Shown here in pieces: positions 17,333 to 27,334 of a DNA stretch of 28,125 bases; within the stretch, counting starts at the first letter, position 1, and each line of letters starts with the position of its first letter. A model generated the notes under the pieces. The model saw nothing but the letters and a program-made list of their open reading frames with translations. It was not told the DNA's origin and searched no databases. This stretch comes from Tetmemena sp. SeJ-2015. Taxonomy: Eukaryota; Ciliophora; Spirotrichea; Sporadotrichida; Oxytrichidae. The stretch spans positions 1-28,125 of the forward strand of contig JAJKFJ010020045.1 in assembly GCA_027382625.1 (NCBI GenBank), in the 5' to 3' direction. The position numbers and the translations under genes are program-made.

Positions 17333-19407
17333 TCAGATTAGCAGCTCAGAGTATTTCTTCTTATTCTCCTCACTTGCCTTAAACAAATGCAGAGGGTTCT
17401 AAATTATCGCCCTAACTTAAACTAAAACAAAAGCACATAAAAGAAAGGACATTATAATAGTCTAAAATCATCTTCAAGCTCAGAGGCTCTGAACAGGTAG
17501 CCAGGATCATAGTACTCTCTAGCCATTTCTTGTTTCGACTGCTCAAAAGGGTTGTCCCACATCACCACAACTGTATCTCGCAAGATTAACCATATAATAG
17601 AAGTAGTATTGATAACAATATTTTAAAGAAGTTAAGAGCCTCCTTGAGGAAAATACTCTGCAGATTGTTCTCTCTGAGGTCGAGCATGCTCAACTTCATA
17701 ACAGCGCCCTTCTTAGCAGTTCTCTCATCCACATCCTCCAGGTCAGAGTGAGGGCCCTCCACTGTGCGGATCTTGTTCTTGCGACACAACAGCACTTCCA
17801 GAGATCTCAAGTTGGGACTGGCTAGCAGCTCAGTGAAACACTTCTGCCCAAGCTTACACTCAGACAAGTTAGATAATAATAAGATAGGTTGAATTAAGGA
17901 GTTGAGGAATCTGAGGTCCTTGAGGTAGGAGGACTGGCTGAGTTGGATGGCTTGCTGGTCACCCCTGAGAGAGCGGCTGAGATCTAGCCGCTGTAGAAGA
18001 GGCAGACCAGAATTCTTCTTTCCTTTGCCGATCTACATCGTGTGCTGCTGGTCCTTTATACCCTTGTTACCAGCCAGATAGATGTTGGTGAGGAAGTCGC
18101 AATTCTCCTTCAGGTACTTCATCAGCAGAGGGAAGGTTCTTTCAAGTAAGTTATTGGTCAGTTCTAAGTGGCTCAATCTCACAAGTTTAAATACTCTGGT
18201 AAGATATGTGTCATGGCATTAAGTTTGTTGCTCTGGATGAGATTCAAGATTTACTCGTCTGTGATCTCGCAGTTCTCCAAATAGAGAATCAATTATTATC
18301 ATATCATTTATTGAGAGACTCTCGAGCTCTGGGTTAATGAGATCGAGCTCAGTGATGTAGTTGAGGAAGAGATTGAGTCTGTTGTGGGTTGTGACTCAAG
18401 TTCAACTCTCGAAGTTGGAAGCCCTTGCACTTTCCTTGCTCCAGTCTCTCGTTGGAGATCATATATGTCTGTGACTGATCAATGTCGCAGTCTACCAGTC
18501 TCAGTCGGGTCAGTCTTGAGAAGTCAGAAGTTTTTGGCGAGGTTAGATAGAGCAGACCCTGCACAGAGATTGGGTTGCAAGAGAGGTCCAGAGATCTAAG
18601 TTCCTTAGCTCTAGGGTTAGAGGCTAAGATCATGCACTCACTAGCTGTGATGAAAGTTGAAATCAGGCAAAGCTCGAGGATGGGTGTTTCATAGGTCTTC
18701 AGGATTTTATCGATGTAGGCTATTCTGACCAGAAACTCACTTATCTCAAGCCTCTATATCATACTCATATATTAACTCTTATAAATCACTTTAGAGTTCT
18801 GAGTTTGAGAGCTCAAGTTCCTCTCTTTTGCAAATCTCACTCCCCCATAGCACTCTTCACCCTCATCTTCCATCCTCTCATCCTCTTCTCCTTTCTCTTT
18901 AGTGGCACCACTCTTCTGAAACTCAATCTTCATCTTGCTTTGGAGAAGTTAGAAGTAGTTCTTGTCCTGGGAGAGGCGCATGTTCCTGCGGTCCTCATCA
19001 CTCATGTCGTAATCGTAGTAGGAGTAGCCGAAGGCAGCAGAGCGTCGAATGATCTCGTTGATGTAGAGCTTCTTGGTGGCGTCCAGCTGAGCGATGTGCT
19101 GGTCTCGCTTCTTGATCATCTCCTCGTGCTCCCTCTCCTTGAGTCTGCGCTGTCTCTCATCCTCATCCAGTATCTCCATGTCATCGTCCTCGCCCTTCTT
19201 CTTGTCACTCATGAAGAAGTCCCTGTATTGGGATTATAGTAATATATAAGAATATGTTTGCTATTTTAGAGTGGATGCGATGAGAGAGTCTTGCTTCTTC
19301 TGCTCAGCAGTCTTCTGGACGACGGTGGGCGGCATCACAAACAAACCCAATTGAGAGACTAGTTACTTCGCTTGAGTAGCCTACTGCAGTTGTTGCTTTC
19401 CAATCAT
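17333..19407 (-). CDS. Leucine-rich-repeat protein (ribonuclease-inhibitor-like), about 7 IESs
   Basis: ATG at 19407 (MIGKQQLQQATQAKQLV, with an in-frame TGA just upstream), ending near TGA 17333-17335; about 600 aa. The N-terminal 180 residues are charged and helical (EDERQRRLKEREHEEMIKKR, KKLYINEIIRRSAAFGYSYY). Then leucine-rich repeats: LRSLDLSCNPISVQGLLYL, LRELNLSHNRLNLF, LESLYLENCEITDEQIL, LSHLELTNNLLERTFPLL, LRFLNLSECKLGQKCF, LSMLDLRENNLQSI. The spacing fits the ribonuclease-inhibitor type, which forms a curved protein-binding scaffold. The tail holds VVVMWDNPFEQSKQEMA and, in the last MDS, NPLHLFKASEENKKKYSELL. The junction near 17400-17470 between these two parts is unresolved. LRR proteins with charged N-termini are common in ciliates, often ciliary; no specific role can be read. 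Confidence 0.88.
17581..17615 (-). other. Probable IES, 35 bp, pointer CAA
   Basis: CAA at 17581-17583 and 17616-17618. Removal joins ..LNFFKIL to RDTVVVMWDN across frames; the pointer is short, so the limits are tentative. Confidence 0.55.
17867..17899 (-). other. IES, 33 bp, pointer AGTT
   Basis: AGTT at 17867-17870 and 17900-17903. The body is in frame without stop, AT-rich. Removal gives LKDLRFLNLSECKLG, a perfect LRR; retention would push 11 residues into it. Confidence 0.85.
18174..18181 (-). other. Tentative micro-IES, 8 bp, pointer CAA
   Basis: A small frame change lies between 18170 and 18215. CAA at 18174-18176 and 18182-18184 is in phase; an alternative is loss of 2 bp from a TGTGT tract at 18207-18211. 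Both give a sensible LRR. Confidence 0.35.
18283..18313 (-). other. IES, 31 bp, pointer AGAGA
   Basis: AGAGA at 18283-18287 and 18314-18318. Removal joins ..NPELESL to YLENCEITDEQ across frames, making an LRR consensus. Confidence 0.85.
18381..18387 (-). other. Micro-IES, 7 bp, pointer GTTGTG with a 1-bp body
   Basis: GTTGTG at 18381-18386 and 18388-18393, separated by a single G. Removing 7 bp turns two broken frames into LRELNLSHNRLNLF, the LRR consensus. A germline duplication or assembly error would look the same. Confidence 0.6.
18752..18775 (-). other. Probable IES, 24 bp, pointer CTCT
   Basis: CTCT at 18752-18755 and 18776-18779 flank an AT-rich in-frame body. Removal gives NSKVIYKRLEISEFL. 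Retention would also keep the frame. Confidence 0.55.
19228..19257 (-). other. Probable IES, 30 bp, pointer TTG
   Basis: TTG at 19228-19230 and 19258-19260 flank an AT-rich in-frame body (TYSYILLQ). Removal gives ASTLKQQYRDFFMSD. Confidence 0.55.
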
Positions 19408-19812
19408 TAGATGTCAACTTTGAGTTTCAAATTGCAAATTTATTACAAAAAATAATGATATGCATCCAATTTAATTAATCTTTTCACATGGACTAATAAG
19501 TATTTCGAAAGGACGGTGTAAGAGAAAATACAAGTTTTGCTATTGGTGCCAAAACGGTGGGAGAAGATAACTACAGCAATAAGGAATTTGAAGGTTCCTA
19601 TTCTGAAGTTTTCTATAAATAAGATTGCATTCTGATTCTGGAATACCTTTCACTTACTTTATCACGGACTCTTATATTAGAATGGAATAAGTAGCTGTAA
19701 AATCATTAATAAACCACACTCCAATGAAATATATTAGCGTACTTATCTTTGCAGAGGTTTATTAATAAATTATAGTTTGAGTTTGGAGGAAGTGCAAGAG
19801 TCCAAATTAAAA
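19408..19812. other. Divergent intergenic interval between loci 7 and 8
   Basis: About 400 bp, AT-rich. No coding stretch with convincing composition is seen. It should hold the 5' control regions of both divergent loci; no motif could be supported. Confidence 0.5.
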
Positions 19813-22800
19813 ATGAGTATAATGATAAACAGCCAGCAGATCAACGAGTTCAAGCGCTCGTTGAGGAATGCAAATGCTAACCATTTTGAAAGCGGCCCTG
19901 GTGGTGTGAGGGTCAGCTCCACAAAAATTTATCCAGTAAAATCTTACTATGATATTTTATTAGCTTAAGAGATAGGATAATGATTAAGTGAGGGATGCTG
20001 CCTGAGATCCCCTAAGCTCGTTCTCAGAGTGAGCAGACCAAAAGCCATTCCACCTTCGCCCAGAGCAAGTTCATCAGTACCAATAAAAATAGACCAGTTG
20101 CTTAAGCAATGATGGACAAAATATTTGAAAGTCCAAACTCTACTCAGAGGGCAAGCGAGATCGGGCACAGTTCCAATTCTCAGCCTCACTCAAAAGCTAA
20201 GAGTAAATATTATCGCGAAATTATAATTATTATTGCTAAGAAGCATAAACACCATAGAGAAGATCAGGAGGGGCTGCCTCCAAGGCAAACCAAGAAAACG
20301 AAGAAGCAGCAGCAGATAAAAAAAAGTAACTTTTAATTCTCTGAATTTTTAATGCAGCATAGAACAGACTAAGGTCAAACCGAGGGAGGATAAAATATAA
20401 ACAACGTAAGCAACACCAACATTAGCACCCATATTTCGCACCAGAACATCGAAGTGCATCTTCCCAACGTAATCTCACTCATTTAACTTTCATTCTTAAT
20501 TGGAGGAAGCATGCAGAACTAAAATCTCATCAAGAATTCTTTCGAGATTCAAAGTTTGTGAAATATCTTATCACAATAAATGCATAGTTCATTGGTTCAG
20601 ATTAAGGAGGAACCCTCAGAATCGAACTAAGTGCCGGATAGTGGAATCATCCATCCCTAATATTAGGGAGCTCAAGGCTCAGAGGATAGATCAAGCAAGT
20701 CGGAAAGCAGGGTTATTGAGACTCAAGACAAGGATATTATTTTCACGTTTGCCATCCAGCAGTCTATTAAAAATGTTGCCAGAGTTTGGATTTAGATTTT
20801 TAAGTTATGATTTCCCAATACGAAGTTTAGGAAGGACGAGTCACAAACACCTCACTCCCTTTAGCCATAGGCTGTCCTCCCCTAAAATAGAACGCCAAAG
20901 TCTCAAACCACCAACTTGACTCATCAAACCAGTTGCCTCTCTGTAGGAGCGGCCACGAATAAAAGAACTCCTGGTCGTCTGCAAGCTTAATAGTCTTCAA
21001 CCCTTGATGTTTTTGCTTTTAATAAGTTGGGAGAGAGTGAACTTTTTATTATGTTCAGTAAATGCTGAGTCCGAGCACTTCAATGCTTTAAGAGCAAGAA
21101 AATGAAGTTAATTAGGAACCTAAGGGAATAAGCCCATCCAGATAGATTTTAATGTTTTAATTAACTAGATAGGAGGGAAGGGTCAGATAAGTTCAGGCCC
21201 CAAACACCAAAAGCTATTTGAGCTCTTAACTGGCCAAGCAAAACTCTAGCATAAGTATAACTTGAATTTCTTCTTTACTCCAAAATCAATGGCAAAGCCA
21301 GATTCATAGCTGGCGGTACTGGCAGTGGAAGCCGAATGATTGCTCAAAACGAAACTAGTGCGAGTCCACTAGCTTCTAAATTTGGGCAGAGACTATCCAG
21401 AAACTTGAATTATTTCTGCAATCATAGATGCATGATGCATTAATTTTTGAATGGAAAATTGAACCTAGCCTCATCAGTTGATAACCTAAATTTTGCTTTT
21501 AAATGTAGGGGAGTTCAGAAAACTAGGCACTACTTTAGGCAAGACGAGGCAGCAGCAAATGCAAACATCAAAGCACAAGCCCTCAATATAACTCTCCAAC
21601 GTTTCAAACTCTTTTCAATAAATGAAGATAAATATATCTATAAATCTTTGGACGTGAGCGCGCTTCATTAATCGGTTGATGATCAGGCGTCGGAGATCAA
21701 GACTGTGACTTCTCATTCCTAATTTGACTAAGAGAGTCCCAATGTCACTGCCAATGCGAAGAAAGGCTTCTTAGATCCCACTAAACTAAACCAGAGCAAA
21801 TTCACTCAGAAAATTGGAAGAAACTAACTCTATAAACTTTAATGAAAAAGCATCATAGATTCTTTAGTGATGAGATTATAGTTTAAGATGCAAACCGCTT
21901 CAAATTCAGCAATTAAACTACCCAAAGTAACCTCTTCAACGAAGGCCCTAGTTTAAACTCCTTATAACTAGGGGAATAAAAACCTCGGTCAATAAAATCC
22001 CAATATAGTCTATCAGAGTGTAGATAATATTGGCTACAGACAGCAACTTTAGCACCAGAATACCACTTTCTCAGCTCAGAAGGGGTAACTTCATTACTCT
22101 AAAAGCCCTCTGAACAAATAAAACTCTAAGAAGTAGCTGCCTGGTATGAGCGGAGGAGGACTGGACATAGTTCAATAGAGCTTGTAAAGCATGAAGACTG
22201 CAGTGAATGTTCCCAGTCAGGATGAGCAGAGATAGAACTAAATCAGATCAAGAAACCAAGCGTTACTCTTGCTCTTTATTTTTAAGTTCGGTTATTGTTA
22301 CCTGACGTTAGGCCTCATCACCATACTTATAGCATTTTAAATTACTTCTTATTAAGATCCATACGATGAAGCCACCCACTCATCAAGGCATAAGCTAAAA
22401 CCTTGTTCCGATCTTATATCTCTTTATATTTCTGAAAACCCCACTCTGATGCTTTCGCAAGACCTTTCAATCAGAAGTAACGAGTCTCCTCAAGAGAGTG
22501 AGAGGATTCTCATTCATGACACACAACCACACAGCATAGTTAATTATAAAAATGACATTATATATTTGAGCAGTCAAAAGGTGAGAGAGGATTTGAAAAA
22601 ATTAATTTCAAAGCAGGTGGTTCAACGCTTCAACTACACCAACTTCCTCTCAGACTTGAAGAATCTGAATAGACTGTCGCTCTAGGCAACCCCACTCGCA
22701 AACTCCTTAGATGTTTCTTCACAGAGTATTGTCAAGATCAATCTCAAGCAAGCATTAAATAGGTGATGGTAAGTAAAATTCTTAAACTAAATATAGCTAA

Positions 22801-25800
22801 TTGATTGACGCCCGTCTCTTCTCACTAAGTGAAAGTGGTCTCCTTTTCTCCGTCTCCCACATCAGCGATGAACCACTAGGAAACACCGGCCACAATGAAA
22901 TATATCCAGCTAAAAAGAATACACGAGGATCGCCAGTCTCCATAGTAAGAGCTTTTAAATCAAACCATTTTAAATTATCCCTCTTTATTAAGGTTAAGCT
23001 TGAAAGTTTTAAGCAACAGCAAGCAGACCCATCACCTGCGAACAAGTAAGCAGATGATTTGCTGAAGCAGACGGTGATAAGTCTTGCTGAAGACCCCAGC
23101 CCAGAGATTAGAGTTAAGTTCTAGGATCCTGAATACACATCCAATGACCAGGAGCAAGTGCAGCAGCTCAAAAGATTCTCAACCTCACAGGGCAACACCC
23201 CTTCATAGAGCCCACTCAAGCAACTTATGAATTAGCAGCCCAATCACAATTAAACACTCAGATCTACCAATACTCTCTCTGCCAAGAAGACTAAAAAACA
23301 TGAGTGAAATATTTTCTTAGATTCCTCAAATGTCGATGCTTGACAAGAGCAAGTTCAAGAGCCAAGAAACTCTCCAGTCAAACTAGTCTTCTATTAACTT
23401 GATAGTATTATATTAAATCCACTAAACTTGATCAAGAGAGCAAGTAACGTGGATAAGGTATCTTCCTAGCCAGAGTCTGTTGGAAATGACTATCAGAATT
23501 TCTCACACAGATATGGCTTCCTAGCCGCCGGATAGGATTTGCAATCACAAAGGCTCAAAGAGTTGGGCCAAATCGATGAGCTCTCAGTTGAACTTGCTTA
23601 ATAGCATGCATATATTTTTTCTCTCTTACTTTATTAAAGCAGAGTCTTCCAGCTGACTTCCTGCGAGGAGAGGATAAAACTAATGGGAGGAAATAGACGA
23701 TCTAAATTTCAGACTCGAACAATTAAAACTCAGGAGAGCCCTTAGCAGAAATACAAGAGTTCACCACTAATCCATTTAAATAGTGAGAGGGTTATTTATT
23801 TTTAAGTAAGGTAATTTGTGCTGGAAGTCGAGAGACATGATTAGTTCACTTAGATGTCCATCATTGATAACTCTCTCGCAATTAATGCACTCCTAGGATC
23901 AGAGCAAAGAAATAACAACCACTCTCCCTTCTTCATAGCAAGTACAAATCAGTCCAAGTAGGAAAGCTCCAAGCAACCAACTCCCTCAATAGAGGCAGTA
24001 GCTGTAGAGATTCAGACCTCATTTGTATTGTCACAGCAGCAATCTCTCAACAAGTCAAGGAGAAAAGACATTTCTTTATTTTAAGAATTAAATGAGGAGC
24101 TCTATTGAGAGTAGGCATAAGAAATCATTACAATTGGATCGCGCTTTATTAAATTTCAAGACCAATTTTTAAAATGCTTTATTCGAACTGAACTTTCCCC
24201 TTATAGTGCACGAAAGAAGAGAAGAAAGTCGTAATCAAGAATCTCTTTCCTAATCACCAAGGCTAAGCTTAAGTTAAGGTAGAGCAGCCTCAACTAGTAA
24301 AAAATAACCGAAAGCTTGGTTTATCTAGGATCATTCGAAGAGAGAGTTCTTTCAAGGACACGTCTCCATCACTCTAAGTTATTTTAAGATAGATATTGAA
24401 TTTATACACTTCTGCCTTCCTGGATGTGTTCAGAGGGATGGTGGAAGTGAATGCACATGGACTGCTCAAAAGAGTTGTCAATCATCGACTGCTCAGGATG
24501 AGTTTGGAGAGCTACTGGCGCTTTGTAGATGAAAAGGATAGGGAAACTGCTTTAGCCATGTATAAGCGAAACTTCTTGCTATAATAGATGAACTATTCTA
24601 AGCTTATTTTATTCTCGAAGTAGATGATGAATGCATTCAAGTAAAGCAATAAGCCTTAAGTAGGAGGAGCATCAGTCAATCAGTCAAAGTAGTATGATTA
24701 AGTCAAGCCAAGTGAATCCAAGAAAGGCAAAGAAGAGGTTGCTGCGAGTAAGGTCCCTGACTAGCAAGCTCCACTATAAAAGCAAAGGCCTTCTCAGATA
24801 ACGATCATAAAGAGCGACTAAATTTATTTGCGCGCCTTATACATATTAATGCAGACTCTAATGCGAAGAGATAATTAGTTAGTGGCTCGAATTAGCACAA
24901 GATACAGTCGCCAAACTATCCTTCTGCTAAACTTAAGGGAGAGAAGATGCTCACTCCTATTTTTGAAATTGAGGCTAATGAAACTCAAACACACTTGGAT
25001 GACGGGATAATTATCAAAATACAGGAGGCAAACTTTTCACATAAACCAATATATGCATTTTTTAATGCAAACAGAGAGCTCTCAAACAATCTCAGATCAT
25101 GAAATAATTCAGCTTTCTTATTATATCTCAACATAGGGAAAGGTCTTGGTGATTAGGACGATATCTCATCAATAAACTATTAGAAGCAGAACTCAGCAAG
25201 TCATCACAACGGAGTAGCAGGGTAAGGCGTTGCAAGCAACCACAACCAGCCTCGCATCTCAAATTCCTCTACCAGCTCCAATTTCATCGACAACTTAGTC
25301 TTCCAACTTAAAAAAGCCAAAGATTCTGACAACACGGATTCTGGCGCTTCAAGGAATATAAATCAGTAAAAGCGTTACTCAGACATCTTAAATGTCAGTC
25401 TAAAGAAGATAATTATATTAGTCCGATGCTCTATGAGAAACTGAGGATTCAAAAGTTGGGTACTGTAGTATCAGAGAAGAAGCCTTCCTCCTATGCAAGT
25501 GGAGGGTAGCGAGGCATTGGTGCAAGCAGGGGTGATAACTCTAACACACACAACAAACGCAAGTCCTTTAACATCATAGAAGACAAATATGAAGAGAGTG
25601 AAGAGGAGGGTTAAGCTAACCACCCTCGTAGTCAATAAGCAATTGAAGACCCAAAGAACTTGCATGTATCAATTTCACTTATAGCATTTTTAACTTTGAA
25701 GCTCAGAGTAAGCAAAGCGTCAAACCTCCTTCTTAGTTTGTTGGTGGAAGGAGTTAGCTGGATATAAGCAGAGTGAGTGGACAGGACAGAGGTCTAGTTC

Positions 25801-27334
25801 CAAGGACATCGACTGGTGAATACATGAGTGCCTCTCACTTGTCACTTTACTATGAGGAAGACGATAGGAGAGATCACTAGAATAGCAGGCATCAAGAAAA
25901 GTAATCCAGCAAGTAGAATATGCATTAGCGCGAGGAGTCATCGTCAGGATCTTCAGACGAGGGAAACTACAATCAATAGTTAAAAGCTGAACATGAGCAT
26001 AAGGATTTGTAGCCTCCAAACGAAGAAATCTACGAAGAGTTTTAAAAAGAGCAGCCTACAACTTTAAAAGTCCTCTTCCTTGCTTATTTTAACTTTGTTT
26101 AACTTTGAGGATCATAAAGGAGGATGGAGACGAAGGCTTGCAAGACTCAGAGCAAGAAGACAAGTAACATCTCTCGCACATCTTTCAATATGGAGAAGAT
26201 CTCAACAGAGAGTTATTCAAGAGAATTATTTTTTTATAAACTAATTCAAAGAGTAAATCGAAGACTCTCATCGAAGACAGAGAGCGATTGAGATAGAGCA
26301 AGCAAGCTCCAAGCACTCTAAGATACTTCACCAAGAGATTGAGTAACATCATAAGTTAATTTTACTATTTCTGATTGAGTACATGAAGCACAAGCTGAGC
26401 ACTTCAAAGACTCAGAGCAGGATAAATCTTGACCAGTCTCAGTTGGTGGATGATAACTTATAAAACGGAGAAGGAAAGAGAAGCAAATACCTGAACTACC
26501 TGTAAACTCCTTTGAATAAGGATAAGCATCAGACTAGCACAAATCTCAATAGAAGTTTGTGATTGTTATGATCAATCTCATGTTGTTTAAAGTTAGTTGC
26601 TTATGACTCCCTTGAATCTCTCTTACACCTTGCAGAGCAATCAATATAAAAATGCATTTGATTATAGCAATCACAACCCAACTCAACAGAACAGCTAGCT
26701 AAAGCTGAGGGAGAGCGCCTCTCCTCAACCAGAGTATCCCAGCAGCTTAGGCCAGAATATTCATAATGCTTTTATCCCTCAGAAGCCACCCTCACAGTTT
26801 CAATCCAAGCATACCAGTGTAATCTATCAACAGCCCTAACAGTTTTTTAGTAATTTTACTTATTTATAGTTCCAGGGAGTGGCTGGTATATAAAAGGGAG
26901 TGACGTAGGTGCTCAACCAGCAGAAAAGGAAATCATCAATCCTCACTATAAAGAGCGTTGTAAGCCAAAAGACGTCTAAGAGAGTAGAAGTCTTGCAACA
27001 CGCTTTGGATACTGCGGTCATAGACGGCTAGAGAAACCAGGGCAAGCAACTCAAAGATTTAATTAATTATAGATGAGATATTTTCATTTGCCTATCTTTA
27101 AATTTGGGGGCTGAGTCATAAGCTGAGGTTCTGAAATCACTTGAGCCGCATATAGAGGAGGCAAAGCGAAGAGGTAGTGAACTTAAGCTCACCACCTACT
27201 CTAATTTTGTAAAGCAGCAAACCTAAAAGAGCCAAGCACACAACTAGAGTCAAGGCAATATCAGTATGGCCGCCAACAGTGCAAGCAATAAAAAGACTCT
27301 AACTCACTTTCAAAATATTATGAAGGATATCTGA
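19813..27334 (+). CDS. Very long Ser/Gln-rich protein with coiled-coil-like C-terminal part, more than 20 IESs
   Basis: Possible start ATG 19813 (MSIMINSQQINEFKRSLRN); stop TGA 27332-27334. After IES and intron removal the frame runs almost unbroken, about 2100 aa. Composition is Ser/Gln/Asn/Lys-rich, with ordered patches such as SAFLDVFRGMVEVNAHGLL, KRVVNHRLLRMSLESYWRF and RYGFLAAGQDLQ. Toward the C-terminus it becomes charged and helical (FKEQIEDSHRRQRAIEIEQ, ILHQEIEYMKHKLSTSKTQ, RVEVLQHALDTAVIDGQ, SLEPHIEEAKRRGSELK), like a coiled coil. No family is recognised. Doubtful spots: joining of 19813-19966 to the rest, a TGA at 21842, a 1-bp frame change in an A6 tract at 23293-23298, and a 4-bp one at 22230. 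It may be more than one gene, though I see no convincing gene end inside. Confidence 0.7.
19966..20012 (+). other. Possible IES, 47 bp, pointer TAAG
   Basis: TAAG at 19966-19969 and 20013-20016 in phase, with a TGA between. Removal joins ..YYDILLAQ to ARSQSEQTKSH. A third TAAG at 19985 makes the ends less sure. Confidence 0.5.
20550..20573 (+). other. IES, 24 bp, pointer CAA
   Basis: CAA at 20550-20552 and 20574-20576 flank a body with an in-frame TGA. Removal gives ..NSFEIQQMHSSLVQ. Confidence 0.65.
20772..20816 (+). other. IES, 45 bp, pointer AAT
   Basis: AAT at 20772-20774 and 20817-20819 flank a body with an in-frame TGA. Removal joins ..IQQSIKN to TKFRKDESQTP. Confidence 0.7.
21035..21066 (+). 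other. IES, 32 bp, pointer GAGT
   Basis: GAGT at 21035-21038 and 21067-21070. Removal joins ..FNKLGES to PSTSMLQEQE across frames and skips a TGA. Confidence 0.85.
21243..21276 (+). other. IES, 34 bp, pointer ACTC
   Basis: ACTC at 21243-21246 and 21277-21280. Removal joins ..QLAKQNS to KINGKARFIAG across frames and skips a TGA. Confidence 0.85.
22230..22233 (+). other. Tentative micro-IES, 4 bp, pointer AGA
   Basis: AGATAGA reads as pointer, one base, pointer. Removing 4 bp joins ..VPSQDEQR to TKSDQETKRQ, and the latter frame is fixed by the next IES. A sequencing or assembly indel is an equal explanation. Confidence 0.35.
22261..22305 (+). other. IES, 45 bp, pointer CGTTA
   Basis: CGTTA at 22261-22265 and 22306-22310 flank an AT-rich body with an in-frame TGA. 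Removal gives ..DQETKRQASSPY. Confidence 0.85.
22321..22358 (+). other. IES, 38 bp, pointer CCATAC
   Basis: CCATAC at 22321-22326 and 22359-22364. Removal joins ..RQASSPY to DEATHSSRHK across frames. Confidence 0.88.
22763..22796 (+). other. Spliceosomal intron, 34 bp
   Basis: Starts GTGATGG, ends ATATAG, AT-rich, with an in-frame TGA. Removal joins ..LKQALNS to QLIDARLFSL. Confidence 0.7.
22945..22992 (+). other. Possible intron, 48 bp
   Basis: Starts GTAAGA and ends TTATTAAG, AT-rich and a multiple of three without stop, so splicing is not forced by the frame. Removal joins ..GSPVSI to VKLESFKQQQ. Confidence 0.45.
23396..23424 (+). other. IES, 29 bp, pointer AACTTGAT
   Basis: The 8-bp repeat at 23396-23403 and 23425-23432. 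Removal joins ..NQSSINLI to KRASNVDKV across frames, skipping a TGA. Confidence 0.92.
23598..23633 (+). other. IES, 36 bp, pointer TTAA
   Basis: TTAA at 23598-23601 and 23634-23637 flank an AT-rich, in-frame, hydrophobic-coding body. Removal gives ..LSVELAQSRVFQL. Confidence 0.6.
23788..23808 (+). other. Possible IES, 21 bp, pointer AGG
   Basis: AGG at 23788-23790 and 23809-23811 flank an in-frame AT-rich body. Removal gives ..IHLNSERQFVLEVE. Confidence 0.45.
24081..24087 (+). other. Tentative micro-IES, 7 bp, pointer TTAA with a 3-bp body
   Basis: TTAA at 24081-24084 and 24088-24091. Removing 7 bp joins ..RRKDISLFQ to MRSSIESRHK across frames and avoids TGA at 24106. Confidence 0.45.
24370..24406 (+). 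other. IES, 37 bp, pointer CACT
   Basis: CACT at 24370-24373 and 24407-24410. Removal joins ..FFQGHVSIT to SAFLDVFRGM across frames. Confidence 0.85.
24816..24853 (+). other. IES, 38 bp, pointer GAC
   Basis: GAC at 24816-24818 and 24854-24856. Removal joins ..QITIIKSD to SNAKRQLVSG across frames. Confidence 0.7.
25089..25124 (+). other. IES, 36 bp, pointer ATCTCA
   Basis: ATCTCA at 25089-25094 and 25125-25130 flank a body with an in-frame TGA. Removal gives ..NRELSNNLNIGKGLG. Confidence 0.88.
25397..25419 (+). other. IES, 23 bp, pointer AGTC
   Basis: AGTC at 25397-25400 and 25420-25423. Removal joins ..YSDILNVS to PMLYEKLRIQ across frames. Confidence 0.85.
25657..25691 (+). other. IES, 35 bp, pointer AACTT
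   Basis: AACTT at 25657-25661 and 25692-25696. Removal joins ..AIEDPKN to FEAQSKQSVK across frames. Confidence 0.88.
26060..26100 (+). other. IES, 41 bp, pointer AACTTT, with a third pointer copy inside
   Basis: AACTTT at 26060-26065 and 26101-26106; a third copy is at 26091-26096. Only the outer pair joins ..EQPTTL to RIIKEDGDEG in frame. Confidence 0.88.
26215..26243 (+). other. IES, 29 bp, pointer ATTCAA
   Basis: ATTCAA at 26215-26220 and 26244-26249. Removal joins ..DLNRELFK to EQIEDSHRRQ across frames. Confidence 0.9.
26337..26372 (+). other. IES, 36 bp, pointer GATTGAGTA
   Basis: The 9-bp repeat at 26337-26345 and 26373-26381. The body is in frame without TGA, so retention would be silent to the frame. 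Removal gives ..ILHQEIEYMKHKL. Confidence 0.9.
26553..26589 (+). other. IES, 37 bp, pointer AAGTT
   Basis: AAGTT at 26553-26557 and 26590-26594 flank a body with an in-frame TGA. Removal joins ..STNLNRS to QLLMTPLNLS. Confidence 0.8.
26841..26867 (+). other. Probable IES, 27 bp, pointer AGTT
   Basis: AGTT at 26841-26844 and 26868-26871 flank an in-frame AT-rich body. Removal gives ..YQQPQQFQGVAG. Confidence 0.6.
27058..27096 (+). other. IES, 39 bp, pointer TTTAA
   Basis: TTTAA at 27058-27062 and 27097-27101 flank a body with an in-frame TGA. Removal joins ..GKQLKDL to NLGAESQAEV. Confidence 0.85.

Noticed and set aside
18805..19239. 144-codon plus-strand open frame
   Set aside because: Opposite the charged helical N-terminus of the LRR protein; its Leu/Val-rich makeup is what the antisense of Glu/Lys/Asp codons gives.
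19906..19994. 7-bp direct repeat GTGAGGG (19906-19912 and 19988-19994) as an IES pointer
   Set aside because: Phases differ and the joined frame stops at once. The weaker TAAG pair keeps the frame.
20500..20919. 139-codon plus-strand open frame under the standard code
   Set aside because: It is Arg/Ser-rich and out of frame with the Gln-rich frame, which links to both sides through IESs at 20550 and 20772. Taken as a shadow.
22434..22442. AAAACCCC-like string as a telomere or transposon end
   Set aside because: Single copy inside a coding stretch; no repeat array and no inverted partner.
22797..23045. 82-codon minus-strand open frame
   Set aside because: Antisense of the locus 8 frame, which continues through splice and pointer junctions on both sides.
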